NCBI GenBank assembly: GCA_022606425.2
Contig: JAHDVF020001225.1
Span: 186,001 to 250,000 of the forward strand
DNA length: 64,000 nt
Source: Lepidostoma basale
Taxonomy: Eukaryota > Arthropoda > Insecta > Trichoptera > Lepidostomatidae
Reading direction: 5' to 3'
Under the pieces are notes generated by a model. It saw nothing but the letters and a program-made list of their open reading frames with translations, searched no databases and had not been told where the DNA came from. Below, piece after piece: positions 10,399 to 20,035 of this stretch; the stretch's first letter is position 1, and every line of letters begins with the position of its first letter. The position numbers and the translations under genes were made by a program.

Positions 10399-11110
10399 AC
10401 ATGATTAATGTCCTCACCGCCCGTGAAGTAGATTTGAAAATAGGCATTGGAAGCAATGAGCCTACTTTGTGGTACACTTGGCCTTTGATTTTGAACGATG
10501 AATTGATTGTTGACCATTTGCCGCAGTATTGTGAACTATTTCTGTTGCTCCGAACGAAGTCATTTAGATGCATGAATTAAATGTGCGTATGGACTTCAGG
10601 AATAGGTTGGAATTTGGATCCGTGCAAATGAGCAAGCCCTTCAATGGTTCTGGTGGTGTCTCAATTTCTGGTAGCACTTTTCCAGATGCGCCACACATCC
10701 CGGCTGATTCAGGTTTAAATTTGAGCGCATGACAATAGGGACATTCTTTGTCCATAGCACCAATAAGCACTTTCGGATGAGCGGAATATTCAACATCTAC
10801 TCAATAAATACTCGAATGCGAGACAAAAGAACGAAGTTAATTCTCGATTAACTTGTTGGCGTTGTTGGACATTTGCTCTGCGTGTGTTAACTACGAACCG
10901 GCGCGCTTGTATACGTTCCAATTGTCGTTGGTGATTTCGTTCAGCTCGTGCCTCTTGTGATTGAGATGCACGCAATTGCGACATGCTCACACGCATATTT
11001 TCGTTATCTTGTTGGATATGTTTGTTTGTTTTTTTTGCTCTCCTATTTCGCATGTTTGTTGCTTTATTCGTTCGACAGTCCAAATTGGCCCCTTCATGTC
11101 TTACTGGCAT
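10367..11110 (-). pseudogene. Helitron RepHel N-terminal remnant
   Basis: Minus-strand frames in order. From 11110: MPVRHEGANLDCRTN, then QRQLERIQARRFV. After a frameshift at about 10790: VLIGAMDKECPYCHALKF with a CxxC, GMCGASGK, PPEPLKGLL and FLKSIRTFNSC. After another shift at about 10570: MHLNDFVRSN and KGQVYHKVGSLLPMP. These are the familiar N-terminal segments of Helitron RepHel, including its zinc-finger-like region. At least two frameshifts are seen, and the sequence then runs into the deletion that removes Rep and most of the helicase. Confidence 0.8.
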
Positions 11111-11599
11111 TGTTGCACTGCAAATAGATAACACTGCGTTGTGATACAAAACAAATGCCGAATGAAATGTCGAAATGATGCGACGCTTCTCGTGAAAGAC
11201 TTGCGCATGCGTAGATGAAAGTTCGATGAAGCGGACGCAGCGCAATCTGTCATTAAACAAAATAAATAATTTCGTTCTGTTTGGAATACGATCATACAAA
11301 AATATTGTACTTAATTGCGATTAAAAAATGGGAGGGTGGAGGTAGGAAAGTGAAAATTTGGAGTTATATTAATTTTTTGATGCCAAATAAAACAAAAATA
11401 CAAAAAAAAATATTTTGTAAAAAAATAGAAAAAAAAATCTGGATAGGGAAACCCTGATCACTTAGCGATATGAAATATACTTTATAATCGATTCTCATAT
11501 TTACCAAATACACATGGAAAAAATCATAAAATTCGGTCGAGCCGTTTCGGGGGAGTTCGACCACTAACACCCGACACGAGATTTTTATGTATAAGATAA

Positions 11600-11705
11600 A
11601 ATAAACGATAAAAAAGTCAAGAAACGATAAAAATACGAATAAAAACGTATTTTTTCTAGAAGTGTTATTATTTTTTTTTTGTGAAAACCTGCCTGTCTAA
11701 TGCAT
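11600..11705. other. Spacer between Helitron and LINE-A
   Basis: AT-rich. Contains AAAACGTATTTTTTCTAGAAG, resembling a G-foldback arm, and CTGCCTGTCTAATGCATTTTC, which recurs inverted near 45735-45785. Confidence 0.35.
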
Positions 11706-12346
11706 TTTCAAACTAACTAACTAACTAACCATCACGCCATTTCCCCGGAGGGGTAGGCAGAGAGGATGGATCGCCACACTGGCCTGTCCTGGCACACCTC
11801 TCGGGCTTCCTCCACATTCATACATCGCACCATGCACGCACGTCGATTATTCCGACTTCGAATGTGACCGCCATTTAATAATTGGTTAATTTGGTCATGC
11901 CATGTTTTCCTCGATCGTCCTCGGCTTCTTTTTCCACTCACACTGCTTGTGTACAGCTTTTTAACCATTCTACTCTCATCCATTCGTTCCATATGTCCGA
12001 ACCATCTCAGGGATCCTTTCTTAATTTTATTCATGATGCAGTCATCTGCCTTACATTTCTTTCTTATTTCATCGTTCGGTATTCTATCGTACAACGTTTT
12101 CCCGCACATTCTTCTTAGTGATCTCATTTCTACGGCGTTTATCCTGCTTTCATCCTTCTTTTGCCAGCTCCAAGCTTCACTTCCATACATGAGAGTTGGC
12201 ACTAGAACTCCATTGTGTACTGCCATCTTTGCTTCTGTGGATATATTTCTATTTGCAGTAATGACTTTGAGTGCGCCATTTATTTTATTCCCAGCACCAA
12301 CCCTCCTTTCGATGTCTTTCTCCATTTTTCCGTCTCTTGTAAACAT
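11706..12346 (-). pseudogene. LINE-A RT C-terminal region, longest open copy
   Basis: The minus frame 12346-11732 is 204 codons without interruption, the most intact LINE-A coding piece here. In order: RDIERRVGAG-like thumb segment, NGALKV, VPTLMYGSEAWSWQKK, MRSLRRMCGKTLYDRIP, GSLRWFGHMERMDESRMVKKLY, GKRSRGRSRKTWHDQINQ, RRACMVRCMNVEEAREVCQDRPVWRSILSAYPSGEMA and stop. Then come the conserved 3' end CCATCACGCC and the (GTTA)n tail on minus. The RT catalytic core lies upstream and is missing, cut at about 12347. It is a diverged subfamily relative to the YSVYDRVSNENIR copies. Confidence 0.8.
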
Positions 12347-12584
12347 TGTGCATTTTCAATTGTAACGAAAATCAAATGCGTTATTGTTAAATTAGATTTT
12401 TGTTATATATACAAGTTAAAGGAACATAATTCGGTAATTAGGGTAATTTTACGTAGCCCAATACATTGTTGAAAACAATTAAGGGATTAACCCCAGAATA
12501 TAGGGAAATATTACCTGGAACTTGTTAAATTTATAAATAAAATATTTACTTGTATTGCTGATAGCCCTAACTTGCGGCAATCCA

Positions 12585-12912
12585 AGCTTCGATCAGAAAA
12601 CTCTTCAGCAATAAGCAGATTAGTTGAGTCAAAGCGCAACCCCCGGACGCATTTCGGAGATCGGGTTTTCGCAGTGGTAATATGCTTCCTACACGCCTCA
12701 GATGCATTGACAATCCGACAGATTTTAAATCTCACCTAAAAATCCACCTTTTCAAAATATCTCATAAAATGTAAAAAAAAATACGGTTATCTGCTTTCTG
12801 GTGTCAGATGCAGCTCTCATGACTAAAAACATTGTCAAAGCGCCCTTGAGGTGAGCTATTCACGAAAATGGCGCTATAAAAAATTAGCCTAATTATTATT
12901 ATTATTATAGAT
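12585..12912 (+). pseudogene. CR1-like non-LTR element 3' end
   Basis: Plus strand: RSENSSAISRLVESKRNPRT then HFGDRVFAVV, then after a one-base shift NMLPTRLRCIDNPTDFKSHLK and IHLFKISHKM with stop near 12771. FGDRAF-VAG...LP...I-...FK-LK-HLF is the conserved tail of many CR1/jockey-like RT proteins. The 3' UTR holds a GCGCC...GGCGC inverted pair and ends in (ATT)n. A relative at 28480-28815 shares this UTR. Confidence 0.65.
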
Positions 12913-13307
12913 TATGAATGCTAAATAACGTTACATATATCAAAAGACTATTTCAACGTTTAAAATAAAGTGTAATTAAAAACATATTTTAAAAATTTTG
13001 ATTCTGTTTTCATAAATATTATAGGAAATAAAGTATTTGAAATTATAATGTTACTTTTTGATTAATCAAATAACTAACAGCTGATCTACCTAAGGTTTTA
13101 TATAAAAACTTAAATTGTGCCACAAATATTATAAAGATATAGCTTTTACCTTCATGTTTTACCAGGTTTTTCTAATAAATGTTATTTGTATGGCAGATAC
13201 TATAAAGTGTTCGTAACGTTTCAGGGGTTTGCTCTGACAAGGTTCCATTTTCAAAAATATTGTAGAAATATACGTTTGTTTTTGTTATTGGGAAAACATT
13301 TTTTTTT
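12913..13307. other. Unassigned AT-rich DNA
   Basis: No gene or recognised repeat. Confidence 0.4.
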
Positions 13308-13660
13308 TAAATTAACTAACTAACTAAACATCACGCCTTCTCCCCAGATGGGTAGGCAGAAAGAATGGATCGCCAATCTGTTCTGTCCTGACACACTTCT
13401 CTCGATTCCTCTACATTCATACATCTTGTCATGCACGCACGTCAATTTATCCGACTCCTCACGTGACCGACTAATATTTGATTGATTTGATCGTGCCACG
13501 TTTTCCTCGGCCTTCCTCTATTTCTAGCTAAGTTCACGTCGTTTAAATATACCTTCTTCACCATTCTCTTTTCACTCTTTTTTAAACCATCTTAACGACC
13601 CTTTCATTATTTTGTTAATAACACTTCCATTCGCACCGCATTAACTTATTATACTCGTTT
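13308..13660 (-). mobile_element. LINE-A 3' copy next to mariner
   Basis: Starts with the AACTAACTAACTAA tail, then AACATCACGCCTTCTCC, and runs back through the HDQINQ and HMERM regions to the SECGAN codons. Its upstream part stops just before the mariner TIR at 13666. The frame is broken by small deletions. Confidence 0.7.
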
Positions 13661-13665
13661 AATTA

Positions 13666-14947
13666 CTCCTTACATTTGAAATTGGAGTTTTGCCGTACTG
13701 GCAACTTTGATCTCAAATATCTTCTCTTTGGTTAGGAATTCCAAATTCAAATTTATACAGTTATTTACTCAAGTATTTGTGTTTCGAAAATTATAATTCA
13801 TTTGTTTTTTCCTCAATTGTTTTTTTTTCTTTGGGTCACTCAGTTTACAAAATGGAAAACTTGAAATATCGCGTTATTTACGAGTACGAGTTCCACCGTG
13901 GCACCAGTGCTGCAGAAACGGCTCGAATGATTAATGATGTGTATGGTGACGGTGCCGCAAAAGAAAACACAGTGCGTTTTTGGTTCCAACGTTTTCGTTC
14001 TGGAAATTTCGACCTGCAGAACAAGCCCCGTGGACGGCCGGAGACCAAAGCTGATAATGAAGAATTGAAGGCAATTGTGGAAGCGGATCCATTGCAAACC
14101 ACGTCCGAGTTAGCTGCAGGCTGCGGTGTTAGTGATAAAACTGTTTTAATCTACTTGAAGCAAATTGGGAAGGTGAAAAAGCTTGAAAGGTGGGTACCTC
14201 ACGAATTGAGTGAAGCAAATCAACAAACGCGCGTTGACTGCTGCGTTTCATTACTCAACCGGCACAATAATGAAAGGATTTTGAATCGAATCATTACCTG
14301 TGATGAAAAGTGGATCCTGTATGATAATCGGAAGCGCTCATCGCAATGGCTGAACCCTGCCGAACCAGCCAAACCATGCCCCAAGCGAAAATTGACTCCA
14401 AAAAAAGTTACTTGTGAGCGTTTGGTGGACTAGTGCTGGTGTCGTTCACTACAGCTTTCTTAAATCTGGCCAGACGATTACGGCAGATGCCTATTGTCAG
14501 CAACTGCAAACCATGATGGAAAAGCTAGCTGCTAAACAACCGAGGCTGGTTAATCGCTCTAGGCCACTGCTGCTTCATGGTAACGCTAGACCACACACTG
14601 CACAACAGACGGCTACCAAATTAGAAGAGCTTCAATTGGAATATCTAAAACATCCACCGTATTCTCCGGACCTTGCCCCAACAGATTACTATTTTTTCGA
14701 AATTTAGATAACTTCTTGCAAGGGAAAAAATTCAACTCCGATGGGGCAGTCCAAACCGACTTCAAAGATTTTATTGATTCCCGTCCGAATGGTTTTTTTT
14801 AGTAAAGGGATCGATGAACTACCTATGAGAATGCAAAAGTGCATAGATAGCAATGGTACATACTTTGATTAAATAAATATATTATATTAAAAAAAAATCA
14901 ACTTTATGTTCCTCCCATACAAAACGCCAATTTCATATGTAAGGACC
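13666..14947 (+). mobile_element. Full-length mariner element (cecropia/Hsmar1-like)
   Basis: 1282 bp bounded by TA dinucleotides at 13664-13665 and 14948-14949. Inverted terminal repeats match as TCCTTACATTTGAAATTGGA on the left and TCCTTACATATGAAATTGGC (rc) on the right, with a few mismatches. The length fits a standard mariner (~1.3 kb) and the interior encodes one transposase. It is dead (see the transposase entry). It abuts a LINE-A fragment on the left. Confidence 0.9.
13852..14872 (+). pseudogene. mariner transposase, inactivated
   Basis: A DDD-type (D34D) transposase that would bind the TIRs and cut and paste at TA sites. The start ATG at 13852 gives an N-terminal helix-turn-helix region (residues ~10-105), linker WVPHEL (114-119), and first catalytic Asp in TCDEKW (residue 151). 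The second catalytic Asp is replaced: the motif reads HGNARPH instead of HDNARPH. The third is present in SPDLAPTDY. Frameshifts lie near 14410, 14700 and 14795, and the terminal NGTYFD and stop at 14870 are recognisable. Total span 1021 bp, the normal ~340-codon length. The sequence is closer to Hsmar1/cecropia-type than to Mos1-type mariners. Confidence 0.9.
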
Positions 14948-14949
14948 TA

Positions 14950-15490
14950 ATATTTCAAGGTTATGTCGTTAATAGATGTCCTACCATTCGATAATGACGT
15001 TTTACATCTGAAAATTTTAACTCGTTGGTATTAGTAGCGCCAACATTTCGTCACCTGAGAGTAAGAGGGTTCCAACTAACAAAATTTTACATTTGGCTGT
15101 TTTTCGTGAAAAGTGTTCTTACTAACATTATCTATAAGTACAATTAAAATAACATGTAATAGTATTGTCATTTTGATGTTACGAAAATAATCAAGTTCCA
15201 TCTGATCATTCAAAATATACGATTCACTGAAGAAGGATTCATTTACACTTAGAACTTTATTATTACAACTGTCGCCAGAGAAAATATACACGCTTCTCGG
15301 TTAAAGAGTTTCATCTGCTTCAGATGGAACCCTTTTATTCCAAGATGCACACCCGAAACCAACAAAACTTGGACTTAATTTTTCGCAGCTTTTTACTTTT
15401 GACAGTTGGAACCTTCTTGCTCTCAGGTGACGATTTGTCAAACGTTGAAAAAATATTTGTACACCTGATATCATTTTTATATATTTAAAT
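14950..15490. other. Unassigned DNA
   Basis: Contains a short inverted pair around 15050-15075 (CACCTGAGAGTAAGAGGG-TTCCAAC) and 15405-15430 (GTTGGAACC-TTCTTGCTCTCAGGTG). Ends of an unclassified element of about 380 bp may lie here. The minus ORF 15076-15291 has no recognisable motif. Confidence 0.4.
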
Positions 15491-15494
15491 AATA

Positions 15495-15850
15495 ATACAA
15501 TTAAGAATTAATTGTATCTCAATAGAGACGAAGATGTAAATTATTTGGAAACAGAATATGGTGGTCGAGGGGCTTACAGGACTTATGACCTGTTAGTGGT
15601 TGGGTTAAGCGATTGCTTTATGTAATACAGCATTCTTACGAACACCACGTCTGACAATTGTTTTTGAAAGTTGTATTGTATATATACTACCATGTTGAGA
15701 AACATTTTACATATTTTAGTTCAATCTACAAAAGCGCCATCTATTGAGACTAGATGTAAGCATTAAGCAGAAAATATTTATTAATGTAATGTAATGTGAA
15801 TGAATTTGTCTACTAGTATTTGTATACATTCAAAAAAACAAAACAATATA
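15495..15850 (-). mobile_element. J element, monomer
   Basis: Carries TTGTATCTCAATAGAGACG at the left, TTGGTTGGG-like promoter-type words, TATATATAC, GCGCCATCTATTGAG, and at the right the inverted leader GTCTACTAGTATTTGTATAC. In minus orientation the leader comes first, as in the copy at 20680-21072. An inverted J copy lies at 17230-17545. Confidence 0.6.
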
Positions 15851-15887
15851 ATTCTATTATTAAACAATAATAGAATTACCAATGTGC

Positions 15888-16178
15888 ACCATCTAAAAAT
15901 AACATTTTGTGTAAAATTATTTTTCTTTTATTTTATTTTATATCATTGTATTTTATATTATTTGTTTTAGATTTATTTTGTAGGTGTTGGACGATCGAAG
16001 TGTGCGCGGGAGATGCCTATTGGTGGCGATGAGGTTCGCAACCCATCACACCGCGTCTCTCGCGGGGTGAAAAGCGAAGGATGGAGTGCCGCATCAGTAA
16101 AAGTGTGTCAGTCTATTCTTTCTGCCTACCCTTTCGAGGAGACGGCGTGATGGTTAGTTAGTTAGTTAGTTAGTTTAA
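15888..16178 (+). mobile_element. Retroposon S copy 1
   Basis: Has the S body GTGCGCGGGAGATGCC, GGCGATGAGGTTCGCAACCC (RGTTCRA-like pol III B-box word), CACACCGCGTCTC and GTGCCGCATC. Its last ~60 bp (GTGTCAGTCTATTCTTTCTG...GACGGCGTGATGG, then (TTAG)n) match the LINE-A 3' end. It is 5' truncated relative to the 26462-26975 copy. Confidence 0.7.
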
Positions 16179-16635
16179 ACAATACCATTATTTATTTTTC
16201 TGACCGCATTCGTGTAAATAGAACATTGTCAATGCAACGATTTGTAAATATATTTTACAATTTACTGCGGCATTTTTTGTAAAGAATTTACATAGAGAAA
16301 AATAAAAAGTATACTCTAAGGCCTTAATAAAAATGAAATTTAGATCTGGGGTAGCCTCCCTTTCGTTAGAAACCCGTTAGTGTTCTGGTGGGGTGTAATT
16401 CATTTCCGTTTCAGGTGAACCTTTCAGGGGGCGAAAGGGTTAAGGGTTATTCTGAACACATTACTTTCCATTTTTTATTAAGGCGTTTTGATTGAACGAG
16501 AAATAATCTAATAAAATATGTTTTATAAATTACGCTCTTTTGTATTGTATGAAAAATTATATGGAGGAGATAGTAGTAAAATACAACGCTTCACGTATTA
16601 AGAAACTCAAGGGTATACATTTTATTAAAAAAATA
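16179..16635. other. Unassigned DNA
   Basis: AT-rich with a GC-richer patch at 16340-16450. No gene or known repeat recognised. Confidence 0.35.
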
Positions 16636-16639
16636 TTAA

Positions 16640-16880
16640 TTATTGTTTCTTGAACAATGATGTAAAACTCCATATTAAATAATTAATACGAATGAAAACG
16701 TCAGTTTTCCAGAAGTTTGATTACATTTTGTGAAAATTACATGTTTCGTCCTTCTAAGGCATTATCAAATGTGAATCAAATCAAACCTTACACACATTTG
16801 ATAATGCCTAATGGGCGAAACATGTCATTCCCATAAAATATTCTAGAAAACTGACGTTTTCATACGTATTAATTATTTAA
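16640..16880. repeat. Foldback repeat G3
   Basis: TTGTTTCTTGAACAATGATG and ACGTCAGTTTTCCAGAAG open the left arm, with ACATGTTTCGTCCTTCTAAGG near the centre. The right arm is the inverted set (TAATGCC-TAATGGGCGAAACATGTC, CTAGAAAACTGACG). Each arm holds one hammerhead-like remnant whose core reads UUGAUAA instead of CUGANGA. Confidence 0.7.
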
Positions 16881-17109
16881 AAAATATTACCATCATTTCA
16901 TAAGAATGCAAACTTTTCATTGAATTCATGAATACAATTATGTTTAAACGATGTTTTTCTGCAATATATTGAAAGTCATTTAAAATCTCCATTGTTTTAG
17001 CTGAAGTACTATGAAATTCGAAATTCATTTAATTATCCAGAAAATCTCACAATTTTGACACTATTTTTCTCGACATGTTCAAAGGTCTTACAGCTTCGTT
17101 ATCGGGGGA

Positions 17110-17545
17110 ACGACAAAAACAGTATTTGTCTACAAGTATTTGAATACATTAAAAAAAATGTTGTTTAAAAACTGGTCAAAGTTAAAAGCACATAAAAGTT
17201 GGAGAGTTTTCTCCAGGCGTTGTCTAGTAATGTGTGATAATTGGGTTGATAGCCTTTCACATTACATTAATAAAGATTTTCAGCTTAATGCTTACATCTA
17301 ATCTCAATAGATGGCGCTAGTGTAGATTGAATAAAAATATGTGAAATGTTTCTCAACATGGTAGCATATATACAACTTTCAAAAATAATTGTCAGACGTG
17401 GTGTTCGTAAGAAGGGCAAAATGGGGAATGTTGTATTACATAAAGCGGTCGTTTAACCCAACCAATGACAGGTCATAAGTTCTGTAAACGCCTTGACCAC
17501 CATATTCCGTTTCCAAATAATTTACATCTCAGTTTCTATTAAAAT
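17110..17545 (-). mobile_element. J element, inverted relative to 15.5 kb
   Basis: Minus-strand J body at 17230-17545 (AGATGGCGCTAGTGTAG, CCCAACCAATGACAGG, CCACCATATTCCG). Leader-like GTCTACAAGTATTTGAATAC lies at 17117-17150. Together with the 15495-15850 copy it forms a ~2-kb structure with inverted J arms enclosing S1 and G3. Confidence 0.55.
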
Positions 17546-17691
17546 AAATTAAATAAATAAACAGTTTATTTATTGGTAACATTGTATTAACATAACACTT
17601 TTTTGCACTTTTTACAAACATTTTTAGGACACAAACTTCCGTTCTTCAGTCAATGTTTTTAAATTAATTAATTTATAAGTGCAAGTTGATT

Positions 17692-17906
17692 TATTGTTTC
17701 TTGAACAATGCTGTAACCTCCATATTAAATAATTAATATGAATGAAAACGTCTTTCTTCTAGGAGTTTCATCCTTGAAAGACATGTTTCGCCTTTCTAAG
17801 GCATTATCGAATGTCATGATTAAAGAAAAAAGAATAATAATGTCATTCAATCTAAAATAAAATAAAACTCCTAGAAGACAGACGTTTTCATTCATATTAA
17901 TTAAAA
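17692..17906. repeat. Foldback repeat G4
   Basis: Left arm TTGTTTCTTGAACAATGCTG...GAAAACGTC-TTCTTCTAGGAG...GACATGTTTCGCCTTTCTAAGG. Right arm ACTCCTAGAAGACAGACGTTTTCATTC. The right-arm hammerhead-like core has decayed (AATAATAATGTCATTC). Confidence 0.65.
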
Positions 17907-17924
17907 ACAGTTTATATAATTTGG

Positions 17925-18015
17925 CTTTCCTTTTTTATATACTTTGTAAATACAACACTAACTTAGTTAAAGTAAGTATTGTATATACAAGTTATATAAA
18001 AAAGAAAAAGACAAA
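17925..18015. repeat. Short inverted repeat (CTTTTTTATATACTTTG family)
   Basis: TTTTTTATATACTTTGTAAATACAAC... and its inverse GTTATATAAAAAAG flank a small core. Related sequence recurs at 20170-20215 and 58185-58215. Confidence 0.4.
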
Positions 18016-18109
18016 TAAAACATCTACCATACAAAGTATGGCAAACATAGAAGAAAGTTTATAAAATATTATTACACGTATTATATTATATTTATTATTT
18101 TTTATGAGA

Positions 18110-18295
18110 TTATCGCGACAGTGGCTTGGAGTTAATTGCAACACTTGATGATGTCAATGTAGACTGGCGAAACAGCTTTCGTGACAATCGCGTAAAAAAA
18201 ATTATGAAAAAAAAGAATTTTAAAAATAAAATATTTAATATCTTCTAAATTCGCCATAATTTTGTTTTACGGATTCACTGTACAATGTTAAACAA
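18110..18295 (+). repeat. H3-type hammerhead-like repeat
   Basis: Plus strand 18142-18185: CUUGAUGA, U, GUCAA-UGUAGA-CUGGC (four pairs), GAAACAGCUUUC, a decayed version of the 46928 motif. An inverted stub (TCGCGACAGTGGCTT) lies at 18113-18128. It is followed by the recurrent motif TTCGCCATAAT...GGATTCACTG at 18247-18290. Confidence 0.45.
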
Positions 18296-18484
18296 CACCA
18301 ACTTAACAACAATTCATTTAATAACACCAACTTTATTAAAAATTAAAATTAATATACAAACATGTTTCGGACACAAAAACCCTACATTACTGTTTTGTAA
18401 GGTTTTGTATATACAGTTTCAAAAAAATTTTCACGAATGTGATCAGTTTTGACAGATATAAAAAAACATTTAAGATTATTGATA

Positions 18485-18800
18485 AAACGCTCCGCGCTAT
18501 AGCTGGCAAGACCCTACGCGATCGAGTTAGGAATACAGCAATCCGAGAAATCTGCTAGGTCGAAGATGTGGTCAGATGGGGACGTCAAAGACGGCGATAC
18601 TGGCATCAACACGTAGAAAGGATGAGCTCAAATAGAATACCACACATAGCTCTTCATGGAACGCCAAACGGACAACGCCGACCAGGAAGACCCCCGAAAC
18701 GGTGGAGAGAAAGCTGGAGTTCAGCATCTAAAGAGGACCCGCCTGAAATAACAGACTCCTGAGTCTACCAAAAGGGAAGAAGAAGAAGAAGAATAAATTA
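18485..18800 (+). pseudogene. LINE-C 3' end
   Basis: Plus frame: TLRAIAGKTLRDRVRNTAIREIC, stop, VEDVVRWGRQRRRYWHQHVERM, then RRPGRPPKRWRESWSSASKED and stop. The tail is (GAA)n at 18777-18792. R-W-H-ERM followed by GRPPKRW is a non-LTR RT C-terminus. 5' truncated, with one in-frame stop early. Copies lie at 31.0, 51.1, 58.8 and 61.3 kb. Confidence 0.75.
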
Positions 18801-19357
18801 TTTTTGATAAAAATAACAATATTCAATAAATAAGAATTCAGTAAATACTTCTTTAATATTTAATGATTCCGAAGATATTGCAAAGCCAACAGAGGGAAAA
18901 TAGAAACTAAAAAAAAAATCATTTCCGCTTTTTGTTAATACGTATTAGGAAAAACAATAAAGCGTTTCGGAAAATGTCATCATTTCTTACGCAAAACGCA
19001 TAACATTACCATAATACCTTCAATTTAAACCGAATACCTAGCAGTCTTTCTGCGTCTCGTGGCTTTTAAACGGTGCTTTTGGAGATTTCATTCTCCTCTC
19101 GCGCTCCGAGCTTTACCGTTAATCCCGGATTATTTCGCAGTGATGGCAACCCTGTGATAAAACGGCGGGAAGTCATGTGTCACGGGACGCACCGGAAGCC
19201 ACCGCAGCCTCTTGTTCCCGCCAGCCGGAAATGAACGGAATATCCCCAAATTCGCGTCCCACTTTATTATCCCGCAGTCCAGCATCATCGGTCTTTTAGC
19301 AAGGTGTCATTTGGGTATTATTGGTTAAACTCATTCTGTACTTACAAAACAATAAGA
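18801..19357. other. Unassigned, with a GC-rich island at 19040-19310
   Basis: After an AT-rich start, about 19040-19310 is clearly richer in G+C (for example GGACGCACCGGAAGCCACCG) and contains no repeat family seen elsewhere in the window. I find no convincing reading frame longer than about 25 codons in it. It could be a conserved noncoding element, part of an untranslated exon or an unknown transposon end. Confidence 0.4.
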
Positions 19358-19359
19358 TA

Positions 19360-19985
19360 TTGGGTTGATGCAAAAGTTATGACCGTTTTTTACATATACA
19401 ATTAAACATTTTTTTTAGATTTGTATTATTTATTTAATCAATTGTATAATTTCCGTCCATTCTTATAAACTTCTCCCATTTTTCTATCAACTTATTAATA
19501 CCATTAGTGTAAAATGACGTGGATTTTGATGCGAAAAATGTAGTAAGGGATGTTTTTACCTGCTCTATTTTATCAAATTTTTTATCAATTAAATTTTTTT
19601 GCAGTGATCGGAATAAATGAAATTCGGAAGGAGCAAGATCTGGAAAATACGGTGGATGCTTGATAACATCCCAATTTAACTCATTTAGCTTGTGTTGGGT
19701 CATCATAGCCACATGTGGTCGCGCGTTGTCGTGATGAAACCCTACCCCTTTTCTGTTTACCAATTCTGGTCTATCCTTTTGAAGGGCGATGTTCAATTTG
19801 GATAATTGCTGACAATATCGTTCTGCTGTAATTGTTTGATTGCGTTCCAAGAGTTCAAAATACACAATACCCTTACAATTCCACCAAACACAAAGCAGAA
19901 CTTTTTTTTGATGGATTTCTTTTTACCTAGGATTTTTTTTACCTAGGATCATAAAAAAACGGTCATAACTTTTGCATCAACCCAA
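19360..19985 (-). mobile_element. mariner deletion derivative with identical TIRs
   Basis: 626 bp, flanked by TA at 19358-19359 and 19986-19987. Both ends start TTGGGTTGATGCAAAAGTTA and stay identical for about 32 bp. The interior keeps only the C-terminal half of a transposase on the minus strand. The deletion junction, near 19915-19950, shows a repeated ACCTAGGAT. This is a different family from the 13666 element. Confidence 0.9.
19434..19890 (-). pseudogene. mariner transposase C-terminal half
   Basis: The minus-strand frame is open from about 19890 (KKVLLCVWWNCKGIVYFEL) to the stop at 19434. It keeps the second catalytic Asp in HDNARPH. At the third position the motif reads FPDLAPSEFHLF, so Glu stands where mariner has Asp; spacing is still 34 residues. 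The N-terminal helix-turn-helix, WVPHEL and first Asp are deleted. The frame is otherwise clean and ends in NGINKLIEKW...DGNY. It could not transpose alone. Confidence 0.85.
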
Positions 19986-20035
19986 TAATTTATAGGAAAT
20001 TGAAAGTAACTTTGTTTAATCCACTAGATATTAAA

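Larger units (their letters stand above)
8778..11596 (-). mobile_element. Helitron, complete ends, internally deleted
   Basis: On the minus strand the element starts with TC (TCTTATACATAAAAATCTCG, rc of the sequence ending at 11596) and ends with CTAG (rc of 8778-8781) after GCCGGGTCAG. It is preceded by A and followed by T. These are Helitron hallmarks: 5'-TC, 3'-CTRR, insertion between A and T, no target duplication. At 2.8 kb it holds only pieces of the RepHel protein plus a 758-bp later insertion (8980-9737). It is non-autonomous as it stands. Confidence 0.8.
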
